Positions 24,483 to 35,171 of a DNA stretch of 64,000 nucleotides are shown here, in pieces (within the stretch, counting starts at the first letter, position 1; every line of letters starts with the position of its first letter). The stretch is from Cephalopachus bancanus (Eukaryota > Chordata > Mammalia > Primates > Tarsiidae). The notes under the pieces are model-generated. The model worked only from the letters and a program-made list of their open reading frames with translations. It did not search any database and was not told the origin of the DNA. Location: assembly GCA_027257055.1 (NCBI GenBank), contig JAPVLO010000232.1:3162001-3226000 (forward strand), given 5' to 3'. Position numbers and translations under genes: made by a program.

Positions 24483-24749
24483 AATGCTGGCCGTGTAATC
24501 GCCTTTCCTGAGATCTTACCCTATTTCTAGGCTTTTACTTTGGGCAACTGCATATCCGAGCTGTGGGGCTATCACTGTTAAACAAACATGAGAGTAAAGA
24601 AACATCTTTGGAAAAACCGACAGGCTATTGATTAATAAAGAAGGTGAAGGCAGGAAGGACGAGGCAACAGTCTTTAAATCCAGAAAGGTGGACTGGTTGC
24701 CTCACAGTGTTCTGATGTAGAACCATGAGTCTTAAAAATTAAATATTTA

Positions 24750-25030
24750 GTTGCCTTAGCATGGTGGCTCCACTTTAGGAAACAGGAGGCTAGCTGGAGG
24801 TCAGTTCAAGATGAGCCTGGGCAACAAAGTGAGATTCCATCTCTATAAAAAAAATCAAGAAATTAGCCAGGTGTGGTGATGTGCACAGGTAGTCCCAACT
24901 ACATGAGAGGCTGAGGTGGGAGGATTGCTTGAGCCCAGGAGTTGGAGGCTGCAGTGAGCTATGATCATGCTACTAGGCCACAGCCTGGGCAACAGAGCAA
25001 CACCTTGTCTCTAAAAGAAATTAAAAGTAA
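24750..25030 (+). mobile_element. Old AluJ-like SINE
   Basis: Left arm is poorly preserved (GCATGGTGGCTCCACTTTAG). The linker and right arm are clear: GTGAGATTCCATCTCTATAA, AATTAGCCAGGTGTGGTGAT, TTGAGCCCAGGAGTTGGAGG and CAGCCTGGGCAACAGAGCAA. Confidence 0.88.
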
Positions 25031-25506
25031 AAGGGAGCAGGGGGATAAGCATTAAAAATACCCTTTTATGCAACAAATTTGCTTTCAAAAATTTATCAAA
25101 AATATAGAAAGTAAATCATGGATATCAACTAAGAATTAGCTACAGAGATATTCTTCAGCATTGTTGGTAATTTTGAAAAAATGGAAATACCATAAACATT
25201 CAAAAACAGAAAATATCCCAATGTCCAAACTATACATAGTGCCATAAAAGATATTAATAATATGGAAAAACAGTGACATGTTGCTGCAATAAAAAAGCTT
25301 CTAAAATAATAAAACACAGACCCAAATTTATACCTCCTCCACCTTGTCCATATACTTCCAAAAAGTATATATATATGCAGGGTAAAAGCAGGAATCAAAC
25401 ATAACAAAATATTAAGACTAGCCACTAGGAGTGCCAGGATTGTGGATGTTTTATTTTTTCAAATCTATTGGTATACATTTTCCTAAAATAAACACTTGCT
25501 TTAGTT

Positions 25507-25797
25507 GTTTTTTTTTTTAATTTCTTATTTTTTAACAGACAGTGTTGCCCAGGCTGAAGAAGGAGGAATAAGCAATGGTGCAATCATAGGCTCATGTTAC
25601 CTCCATCTCCTGGGCTCAAGCAATCCACTCACCACAGCCTCCTGAGAAGCTGGCACTACAGGTGTGCACCGCCACACCTGGCTAGTTTTTGACATTTTTT
25701 GTAGAGTTATGATCTCATTTTGTTGCCCACGCTGGTCTCAAATTGCCTTTGCCTCCCAAAGTCTGGGGTTACAGGTGTGAGCCATCATGCCCAGCCT
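25507..25797 (-). mobile_element. Old AluJ-like SINE, antisense
   Basis: Starts at a T run, followed by CAGTGTTGCCCAGGCTG, TCCTGGGCTCAAGCAATCCA, CTCCTGAGAAGCTGGCACTA and CTCCCAAAGTCTGGGGTTAC, ending GCCATCATGCCCAGCC. Confidence 0.9.
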
Positions 25798-27214
25798 TCT
25801 TTTGTTTCTATTTTAATATGACTGTCAATATGTTTTCTAATTCTTAAACCAAAATGAAAGCCTACTTTGAACCGTCTTGGCGCCAACCCCTTCTCAGGAC
25901 ATGAAGAACTTCCTCGTTAACCATTACCGAGTTATCTCAGTTGGGGAAAGTTTATCAGGTGACTTTCTCATTTTTGCTAGCACACAATCTTCAAATAATG
26001 GAAATTGTATTTCCTTCTTTCCATGTTTTCCTTTTAGTTTCTTCTCTTCTCTAACAGCATTGGTTAGTTCCTCCAGAACAATATAAATGATGGGCATCCT
26101 AGTCTCACCTAACATTAATGGGAATGCTTCCTTTAAACTGCCATTAAGAAGCACGAAAGCTACCTGGGTTTCTTTTTTTTTTAAATCAGCTTTTAAAAAG
26201 GTCCATCTTAAGCCAAAACTAGTCAATACTGAAAAGACTAATCAAATAAATGTAAATGTGGAAATATTCAGAAATAATGCTTTTCAAATAAGGCAAGGTA
26301 TTCCAGAACTCTACTTTTGTGATAAATAAATATAACAGAATAGATTAATTTAATATTGTATGTGTACTTAAACATATACAGAAACACGTACATATCAATG
26401 GGGCTGTCAAGCTCCAAAACGGATTCCTATTTTCTACTAAAAGTCAAATTGATTCAAATGTGATTAATCAAAACTGAAACTTCTTCACTTTAAAAGTAAT
26501 CAGTAGAAAGTATGAGAATGGGAAATACCAAAAGAGAGGTTTAAAGAAAACACATAAAAGCACACACAGAAGAAGATACCACTACTATGAAGAGCAAGCC
26601 ATCATTGTGTATCATGCATTTAAGAAAACCCAAACTGCTTTAATAAAAGTTTGTTTGAAAAAAACCTTTTCTCTAAAAAGAAAAACTAAGATAAATATTC
26701 AAGCTCAACTAAGATGTAAGCTATTGGCACTAAGCACACAAAAGGTGCTCACAAGATTTTTCTGAATTAAGTCTGGGGGAAAAAATAGCAAAATGTGCTT
26801 TGTTACTACAAGATTATCCACCACAATCGACATAAGCACCGGTTAGTAATTATACTTATGATCATCAGAAGTTCTATGAAGCATAATCTTCAGAGGGCAG
26901 ATTTACAAAGGCCAGATAAACATTTTAACTGAAAATGATAAACACAACCATCTGTAGGCATATACTGTCCAAACATCCATTTAATAATTATAAACTGGAT
27001 TAAAACTAGACATATTATTATTCCAATAAACACTAAAAATCATGCTGATGATTACTATATTTAGACTTGGTAAGATATGCTCAGTTAACCATGAGGGACT
27101 AATTCAATTTAACTAAAAATTTAGTTGGCCTTTATATACATATTTTGGAAGAGAACAGTGAGAAATTTAAGATTATTTCAGTACCTTTGAAATGTAACTA
27201 ATTTAGTGAAAATA
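25798..27214. other. Unique AT-rich intronic sequence
   Basis: No repeat, RNA gene or exon recognised. The frames at 25877-26329 are chance frames in low-GC DNA. Confidence 0.4.
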
Positions 27215-27275
27215 AGCACCAAATAGTGTCTGGCATATGGCAGGCACTCTGTAAGTACTTGCTGAATACAGGTGA
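27215..27275 (+). mobile_element. L2 LINE 3' end fragment
   Basis: AATAGTGTCTGGCATATGGC, AGGCACTCTGTAAGTACTTG and CTGAATA match the sense L2 3' end (cagtgcctggcacatagtaggtgctcaataaat). Confidence 0.6.
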
Positions 27276-27451
27276 GTCAGTTTTAGATGACTAGGGCTGG
27301 AATATAACTGGGAGTTCTTCTTATAGCCTTGCTCAGTTTGATTACAAGGCTGAGTTGAAACTGGATTCTTATTATAGTTGAGGTTCCACTCAACTGGGAA
27401 CAGCAAGCATTACATCTTTTATTGTTCCAAGTCATTAAGAGTTCATTCCTT

Positions 27452-27745
27452 GGCCAGGCATGGTGACTCACATCTGTAGTCCTTGCATTTTGGGAGACCA
27501 AGGCAGAAGAATCACTTGAACCCAGGTTTAAGACCAGCCTGGGCAACATAGCGAGAACTCATCTCTACAGACTATAGGAATTAGTCAGGCATGGTGGCAT
27601 ACGCATGTAGTCCCAGCTACTTGGGAAGCTGAGACAGAAGGATCACTTGAGCCCAAGAGGTTATGGTTGTGATGAACTGAAATCATATCACTGCACTCCA
27701 GCCTGAGTGACAGTGGGACCCTGTCTAAGAAAAAAGAGAGAGAAA
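27452..27745 (+). mobile_element. Alu SINE (intermediate to old)
   Basis: Dimeric Alu with GGCCAGGCATGGTGACTCAC, TAAGACCAGCCTGGGCAACA, CATGTAGTCCCAGCTACTTG and CACTGCACTCCAGCCTGAGT. It lacks the lineage-specific T-arm-like change. Confidence 0.9.
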
Positions 27746-29221
27746 ATTCCAAAAGTTTCTGTCAAAAAATGATTAATCTTGTGCTCCAATTAAAAAAAAA
27801 TACTCCAATTTTTAATTTTATAGAGTAAGAACTGATATATGTCAGACTGAATTCTAAAGTGATGGGATTCTATTTTTATGCAAATTTGCATCTCAATTAC
27901 TAAGGTCATAACCTGGCATATGTGGCATTTTATCAAATGAATGGATGAATGAATAACTGAGCAAATTATATTATAATGTGTTTAGTGTTTTAGTAAGCAG
28001 AAATGTTAAGCATTACTGTTACTGTTTTTTTAATGTTCAAATCCAGTCATTTTTCTACTGGCCTGAAACACCTGCCAAGTCGCTGAGCTGTAACCATTGT
28101 CTATTCTACCAGAAAACGCACAAGGCGCTGTACTTTTTGCTAAACAAAAGCATACCTTTCCTCATTATCAAGGCATGAGTGTTTAGTTACAAGACAGACC
28201 ACCCTGTTAAAATACTAGAGAATCTAATGTTGTTTCTATGCAAAATATTAATAAATACACTGCTTTAAAGCAAGCAGACAAAATGGTATCCTAATAAAAT
28301 TACTCTCTTATATATGGCTAATCACTACTGTTAATGTTTTAAACTCATTATGTACTATCACAATTGAAGGCATAACTTTAATAATCAAAAAGTGTATAAA
28401 ATAAGCCATGTAACACAACCAGAAACAAATGGGATCTTATTTCAGTTCTAAGCATATGTAATTGGCTGTTACACTAACTTGTTTTCCTTCCTTTTTTTCT
28501 ATCTGCCGGTCTTCCTTCCTTCCAAAAAAAATTGAATAGCATCTTCATTTTCTTCTAAACGTTACATATGGTGGGGGGGAGAAGAAAAACCCTCTGATGC
28601 CCAGTAAGCATGCCAAATAAAAGTTTCTAAAGTATAGACTTAAAACAATGAGATACCATACAAGTTCAAAAGAAACACAGTGAGAACCACAGATTTTTAA
28701 AGCTTAAAATTCTCTTTAAATAAATATCATTAAGTTTTACAACTAACAGATATTGAAAAACTCAAATATTTACTGTAACTGCTAAGTACCTAATTTATTT
28801 TTGCAAGTTATATTTTTGAAGCAATATAAGTTGATAAGGGCACTAAATATGACATCGATAATGTTACCATATTACTCCATCTGATAAAACAGATCTACAT
28901 GATTATGTTTAAAATAAGTATTAAAACCTTGCTGCCAATTTTCAAATGTTAAACTCCAAAAGAAAAACATGTATCAGGTAGCCAATTTATATAATTAAGA
29001 CTTGAGTGAAATTTGATTTCCTCCTATGTTGTGTCACTTTAATTACTATACTTCAAAGATGATGTACAGATATCATTAAAAACTCCTAAAGGACTATTAT
29101 CATAAAATAAAAGTGTGACAATGTTCCAACAGGCAGTCAGCTGAAAGACATAGCCATTGGGAAAAGGAGGTAGGCATATATACAAAAATAAATGAATACA
29201 CAAAACTTCTGTTAGCTTAAT
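27746..29221. other. Unique AT-rich intronic sequence
   Basis: Strongly AT-rich, no recognisable element. The short frame at 27978-28178 has no family resemblance. Confidence 0.4.
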
Positions 29222-29240
29222 AATCTCGGTGGGACCTCCA
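29222..29240 (-). other. Retroviral primer-binding site for tRNA-Gln
   Basis: The plus strand reads AATCTCGGTGGGACCTCCA, which equals the 3' end of a mammalian tRNA-Gln (TTG type, from memory) with its CCA. The minus strand is therefore the complementary primer-binding site, directly downstream of the LTR end. Sequence beyond it (below 29222) does not look like a retroviral leader. Confidence 0.8.
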
Positions 29241-29841
29241 AAAACGTTAGGTCAGACCTGCCGTGGGACATGGTGTGCAATCCTGTGTCACACAAAGAAA
29301 GGAAAGAGTTGCACAGAAGTTAGACTAGAAAACATAGTTTATTTATAAAAGTAAATTGGGGGGGGATTCACCTCCCTAAGGTAGGGGAGGGGGGCCAAAG
29401 CTAGGAAACATGGTGGCCATAGCTCAAAGAGCAACATGGCCACACAAGATTAACAAAGCATTATCAAATGGTTACTTGAAGCCTTCCCTTTGATGGGGAA
29501 AGTTTGTCAAGGTGATTGGGTGGTGGTCTGTTCCATGTCATCACAAAGAGGACAAGTAAGCACAGGTACTGATGTCAGGTGATGGACAGCAGGCAGTCGG
29601 GTGGGTTACTCACATGATTGCTGCCATGTTGATGGGGTCTGTGTCATGAAGGTCATGAAGAGCTAAGTAGGTTAACTTGTTTACAAAACAAGCTGGGAGG
29701 AGGCTATAGAGCAATTATCAATTGCTACCTCTGAGAAACTGGTTTTGTCCTTTGCTAGTGATTAGAGGGCAAGCTAAAATGAACTGCTAGAGAATGACAA
29801 AACTAGCCAGTGTTAAAATGGCTGCTCATTGAGCATTATCA
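29241..29841 (-). mobile_element. Retroviral LTR (ERV1-like), minus strand
   Basis: In minus orientation the block begins TGATAATGCTCAATGAGC. It has a combined TATA/polyadenylation region, TTTATAAATAAACTATG (about 29334-29350), then a pyrimidine-rich R/U5-like end (AACTCTTTCCTTTCTTTGTG). It is followed at once by a primer-binding site. About 600 bases fits a gammaretrovirus-type LTR. No gag, pol or env sequence is recognisable next to it. The exact LTR boundaries are estimates. Confidence 0.8.
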
Positions 29842-30162
29842 ACTCCAACTTAGGTCCTTTCAACTTATAATGCCATTATCAAATAAGACTTGACTTGCTT
29901 TCCTTAACAAACATAAACATTAAACTCAGATTTCCCATTTGAGAATATCCTTCTTAATCAACCTTTCACAATTCAAGAAAAGGGGTCTGATTGCTTGATA
30001 GTCACTCCTAATCTGGAACTGAAAACGTTATTACAGTTTTATCACCCACCAGCCTCAACTCCAAATGACTTCTGGCTGTTCCCTAAAATCAAACCCATCC
30101 TCAGCTGATGATTTATCACCTTGGAGGATATTCAGAGAAATGTGCTTTTTAAGGAAATTCTT

Positions 30163-30190
30163 GAAAGAAAGAAAGAAAGAAAAAGAAGAG
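30163..30190. repeat. (GAAA)n simple repeat
   Basis: Four to five GAAA units in a longer purine-rich run that extends to about 30230. Confidence 0.9.
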
Positions 30191-30281
30191 GGGAAGAGAA
30201 AGGGAGAGGAAGAGTGAGGGAGGGAGGCCTGAAACTATGAGCAGGGGCAGCTCTACCTGGAAAAAATTTCACAGCTTCCCA

Positions 30282-30602
30282 AGGAGATGACTTTGTTTTT
30301 TGTTTTTTGGGGTTTTTTTGAGTTGGAGTCTCACTCTGTCGCCTGGACTGCAGTCCAGTGGCTGCTCCCGGCCACCACAGCCTCGACCTGCTGGGCTCCG
30401 GCGATCCTTCCGCCTCCGCCTTCCAAGTAGCCGGAATTACAGGCGCTACTACGCCCGGCTGATTTTTTGATTTATTGTAGAGATGAGGTCTCGCTGCCCA
30501 GGCGGGTCTCGAACCCGCGGGCTCAGGCAATCCATTCACCTCAGCCTCCCAAAGGCGCGGGATTACAGGCTAAGCCACCAAGCCCGGCAGGAGAAAACTT
30601 TG
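30282..30602 (-). mobile_element. Young Alu with imperfect target duplication
   Basis: Antisense Alu at 30296-30588 from TTTTTTGAGTTGGAGTCTCA to GCCACCAAGCCCGGC. The flanks AGGAGATGACTTTG (30282-30295) and AGGAGAAAACTTTG (30589-30602) are a diverged duplication. Lineage-specific type, with the intact GCGGGTCTCGAACCCGC hairpin. Confidence 0.94.
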
Positions 30603-33454
30603 GAAGAAAGGACACACGTACTGCGTGATTCATGTTTATTGCTATTTTTAAACAATTCTCGTTACATTCCAGTCACATTTCTGCAAGCATGAACTGGTTG
30701 ACACTAGAGTGCCTTTTGTGTCTACGTGACCAACCATGATATCAAATCCAAGAGGAAAAACTTTCTATGAAAAACCAACCACTGATGTCCAATAACACAT
30801 GTCTATGCAACAAAATATATAAATGGTTTTTTTAGCTTAAAATATGTTTTCCTCCATTACACAACTGACAATTGACTTTCTCACAGCCAAAACTGTAAAA
30901 TGGCAAAACAGATTTTGAAGACATTTTCTGTAATTAAAAACGGCTGCTTAGATGCTGAGAAAGAATTTTTCAAGGATAATGTTGCTTTTCACTTTTCTCT
31001 TTAAAGATTCAAATGAAAAAGAAATGTGTTGAAATCAAGTAATTAGAATTCCATTTGGTCCGTCATCCCTTTTCAAAATTTATTTGAAGATTCTAGATTC
31101 TACTGGCAATGCTTTAGCACCACAATATCTAGGAAAATAATAGTAGTTGGTGTTTTCAAATGCATATATATAATCAAAAAGTCAATATGATGCATAATCG
31201 CAAAGGAGTTGTCAAGAAATGTTAAATATCTGAATATTTTTAAAATTGGCTTTGCATCAGAAAGCTGAAATATCGTTTTTGAAGAGCATATAACTGTGAC
31301 AGATGTTAACTCCTCGTTAGACTCAACTTGACTTTATTTGTAATGGGGCCTCTGGTTTTTAGAAGGGCTCATATCACATTCTAGGAAAAAAGGTATCTCC
31401 TAGCCTCCCTGGATACTAGGTATGTATAGGCAACTACGTTCTGACCAACAGAATGTGAGATGTGCCGTGTGCACACCTTCCAGGGCACCTCCCAAAGGAG
31501 AGCTGGTGAGTCTCTGTTTCCCTTTCCCCCCGACCTCCATCCTGGTGCTTGGAACAAGGACAGGACACTGAACTCTCTTGGACCCTGTGGATGAAGATGG
31601 AATATAATATAAAGGTCTAAAATCGTAAGCTCCATCTTCCAACAAGCCTATTTATTGCCTAAGTAGCATAAAAGTAATAGTTCCAGAATGCAAGCATGTA
31701 TGAGATGTCCTTCAGAAATGGAAAATAACTTTCCTCAATTCACTGAACAGATTCCAACTTTTAAAGAGTCTAAGAATTTTTAAAAATAACTGCTACAACA
31801 ATAAATACATGACCTCATATACGGTCAACATTTCAGGTAAATAAGAAAAACCAATATTGAAACCTCAGAGCTAATATAACATGTCTTAAGACCTTTGAAA
31901 ATCAAAGTATTTGCCTGCCAAGCATCAAGAAAAAAATAAGGAAAAATACCATCTCTCTAAAAAAGGTGTTAGGAAAGTGGTGTGGAAATTATATGACTTG
32001 TGAGGCTACAGAAATCATTCTAGAGTGGCAAAGAATGGCTAAAACAAAATGAGATCAAAGGAATTTAAAAACAGATACAAGTCAGAAGCTTGCAATGGTC
32101 AGCTGTATAATCCTGACTATATCCGCTTTCCTCTTGGAAAGCATCAATTTTGTTTAGGAATACAGTACAGGGTACTATGGGACCTGCCCTCTTCATAATC
32201 CTGATGTAAACATTAAATATGAAAAAAAGCCATAAACAGATCTAAAAAAAGAGCGCATCCTTGCAAATATATGAAACAATTATGGAAACAGCTATGTGTA
32301 CATGATGAAAGTACACATGGTTTGCATGTTTAAAAAGTAAAGAAGTCATTTTGATTTTTAAAAAAATAAGTCACAGTAAATAAATTCGTCTTTAAAATTC
32401 TAGTAAAGACCTTCTCTCATCTACCCTTGGCATTTCAGGGAAAAGATGTAGCTTAATTTGCTTCTCTGAAGATTTCCCCCTCACAACTAAATAACAACAA
32501 GATTAATATGCATTATGTATTACATAAAAATGGCAAGTACCCTACAAAGCATTTTTCATCTTATGAGAATCACATTGATTTCATGATTGATCAAAAAAAG
32601 AGTGTGAAAAACAGCCACAGGGCAGCCCAAAACAGCCCAGCAGAAGGTCCATAGTAGAGTTAAGGGTGCTGAGAAACACAGTAATTTTTTGAATTAAAAT
32701 TTTTTTTAAAAGGTTTTTTTAATTAACTATTTTAGAGTACCTGAAAAAATAATTCCCAGATAGTCCATTAAATGCTATGAAATGTGTTATACTCTATCAC
32801 GTGTTGCTATGTGGTTTCTTGAGTCTATCAAAATTACATCTGAGGGAATGAAAACCATTTGTCTACATTTAAAAGTTCTCATCTCTACAACTCAATATTT
32901 TTCCTTGATGCATTCTAAATGCCCTGGAAGAAATTATTTTGAAAAGAAACCATTAAAGGTATGCTAATGACTCTGGATTGCTACAGATGCTGGGGAAGCA
33001 GGTCTGTTGGCAGAGGCAGGCTCCTTTAACTATCTATTATAGAGAACTCTGGACTTACTCACTTGTTACTGCTGTGTTGCTCAAGGGGGGAGAAAATCAA
33101 CAAGCGCTTTCATTTCACAGGCAAAAATCCTCAGCCACTCGCTCACTCTAATGTGGTGAGCCCCACTGCTGATCTGTATGATAATTAGGAAAATCAAAAG
33201 TAGTGAAATAATGTTTTAGAAAAGCGATTAAAATTAAACTGTGGAAAAGGCCAGGGAGGAAACTTCACACACTGGTGGGTCTGCAATGCTAGATACTAAC
33301 TTTAGGCAAAAGAAGAGCAATCTCCTAGGAATAAGTCAAGGGATGGAATCCCTAGAATTCCATACAAGGGGATAAAGGAGGAAGAAGAGACCAATTTAGA
33401 AAGAGGCAAAACAAACACATCATTACCCTGCGAACCTTCTGTCCACACCTGTTA
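30603..33454. other. Mostly unique AT-rich intronic sequence
   Basis: Nothing recognised except a GC-richer patch at about 31321-31640 that resembles a medium-copy mammalian repeat (CAACTACGTTCTGACCAACA, GAATGTGAGATG). I could not name it. The minus-strand frames in that patch (31381-31645) are not supported as genes. Confidence 0.4.
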
Positions 33455-33753
33455 AGAATATCTGTTAGGCTGGGCAAGGTGGCTCACACCTATAATCCCA
33501 CCACTTTGGGAGGCCAAAGTAAGAGGATTGCCTGAACCCACGGGTTTAAGACTAGCCTGGGCAACTTGGTGAGACCTCATCTCTACAATAAATCAAAAAA
33601 TTAGCCAGGCGTGGTGGCGTGTGACTGTAGTTCCAGCTACTTGGAAGGCTGAGGAGGAAGGATCATCTGAGCTGGCCGTGAGCATACCACTACACTCCAG
33701 CCTGGGAGACAGAGTGAGACTCCAACTCAAAAAAAAAAAATAGAATATCTGTT
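33455..33753 (+). mobile_element. Alu with perfect target duplication and shortened right arm
   Basis: Alu at 33467-33741 between exact AGAATATCTGTT copies (33455-33466, 33742-33753). The right arm lacks the part that would include GCCCAGCAGGTCGAGGCTG and jumps from CATCTGAG to CTGGCCGTGAGC. Confidence 0.94.
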
Positions 33754-33821
33754 GATCACCCTCTTCATTAAGACACACTGATTCAGCCACTGTGGAAACT
33801 CTATGTGTAGTCCTGGCCACA

Positions 33822-34022
33822 TAACTACGCTTCGGTCAAGGATGCCCATATATATGACAGTTGGTCACATATGGTTATACCATATAGCCTAGGTATGTAG
33901 TAGGATATACCATGTAGTTTTGTGTGAGTACATTCTATGATGTTCACACAACAAAATCACCTAACAACTTATTTCTTAGAACATATCCCCATTGTTAATT
34001 GACACGTGATTGTATAACAAGA
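33822..34022. mobile_element. Non-autonomous DNA transposon fragment (Tigger-type MITE)
   Basis: ACCATATAGCCTAGGTATGT, AGTAGGATATACCATGTAGT, TGTGAGTACATTCTATGATG, TTCACACAACAAAATCACCT and AACATATCCCCATTGTTAAT follow a common mammalian MITE that ends in 'cgttaagcgacgcatgactgta'. The end here reads GTTAATTGACACGTGATTGT. The left part is partly missing. The class is recalled, the subfamily not. Confidence 0.55.
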
Positions 34023-34042
34023 TATATCAAAAACACGTTTCA

Positions 34043-34392
34043 AGAAATACAGAATTGAGCTGGGCCTGGTGGCTCACACCTATAATCCCAACACTTTGGG
34101 AAGTGAAGGCATGAGGACTGCCTGAGCCTGGCGGTTGGAGATCAGCCTGGGTAACTTGGCAAGACCTTGTCTCTACAATAGACCAAAAACTTAGCTGGGC
34201 ATGGTGGCGCACACTTGTGGTCCCAGCTACTTGGAAGGCTGAGGCAGAAGGATCATCTGAGCCCAGCAGGTCAAGGCTGTAGTGGCCATGATCATGCCAC
34301 TGCCTTCCAGCCTGGGTGACAGAGTGAGACTATGACTAAAAAAGAAAAAAAATTAAAAAATTAAAAAATAAAATAAATATATAGAAATGCAG
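34043..34392 (+). mobile_element. Alu SINE with A-rich tail
   Basis: Alu at about 34057-34382 with an AATTAAAAAATTAAAAAATA tail. The flanks AGAAATACAG (34043-34052) and AGAAATGCAG (34383-34392) are a likely diverged duplication. It has TCTCTACAATAGACCAAAAA in the linker, a precursor-like form of the lineage-specific linker. Confidence 0.9.
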
Positions 34393-34904
34393 TTTTACAA
34401 AGGTTTGCCTAGATATTAGATAACTTCAAAGTTATAATGAAAAACACCGTCTTGATTTCAGAAGAGAGGAAACTACAGCTCACATGAGGGAGATGGCCAG
34501 CTGACTATCACAAGCCCTTGGTTGAAGAACTCACAAGTGTCTTCTGTCCCTAAAGCCAGTACCCTCCTCATTCAGGCCTAATAAGAAAGAAGTGACACTA
34601 AGAGACAGGGACAGAATGACAGATGAGTAGAACTCTTTGCCTAACAAAATATGAAGAACACGGCAGTTACAAAACGTGCTTAATGCAGATTTTATCTTCA
34701 AACAACATAGAGGAAGCTTGGAAGTGAATATGGGCACCAAGGCCCTGGCACCAACGAGTGGGCTTGCTCATCTAACACCAAAGCTGTCCACCACTGGGCA
34801 CCAACCAGCAGCAAGAGGAGGGTGATACCTCACTCCCTCAGGCCCTCAATCAGTTGGAAGCATCTAGGGTTAAGCACTAGAATTATGTATTTTAAAAATA
34901 CACA
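34393..34904. other. Unique intronic sequence
   Basis: No repeat or exon recognised. Confidence 0.4.
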
Positions 34905-35171
34905 GCCAGGTGTGGTGGCTCAAGCCTGTATTCCCAGCACTTTGGGAGACTGGGATGTGGGGATTGCTTGAGCCCATGGGTTCGAGAACAGCCTGGGCAA
35001 CTTGGCGAGACCTTATCTTTACAATAAATTAAAAAATTACCTGTGGTTCCGGCTACTTGGAAGGCTGAGTCAGAAGGATTGCCAGAGCCCAAGCAGGTCG
35101 ACAATGGGGTAGCCATGAGCGTGCCGCTGCACTCCAGCCTGGGTGAGACTCCAACTCAAAAAAAAAAAAAA
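34905..35171 (+). mobile_element. Alu SINE with deleted linker segment
   Basis: Starts GCCAGGTGTGGTGGCTCAAG and ends CTCCAACTC plus poly-A. After AATAAATTAAAAAATTA it skips directly to CCTGTGGTTCCGGCTACTTG, so the second-arm GGCGTGGTGGCGCATG portion is missing. Confidence 0.92.

Larger units (their letters stand above)
23990..25480 (+). mobile_element. Old L1/HAL1-like LINE, interrupted
   Basis: The segment at 23990-24145 reads like LINE ORF2 (CCAATGCTGGTAAGTGGGCA, TTTTGCTGGTAGGAATATAA, ATTGACACA). The 25080-25480 segment has the typical 3' wording: GTCCAAACTATACATAGTGC, ATATGGAAAAACAGTGACATG, TATATATATATGCAGGGTAA, GGATTGTGGATGTTTTATTT. Alu pieces and an unassigned 250-base block lie between. 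All frames are broken. Confidence 0.6.

Noticed and set aside
29222..29240. tRNA-Gln gene or pseudogene
   Set aside because: Only the 3' 19 bases match and no cloverleaf precedes them; position next to an LTR fits a primer-binding site.
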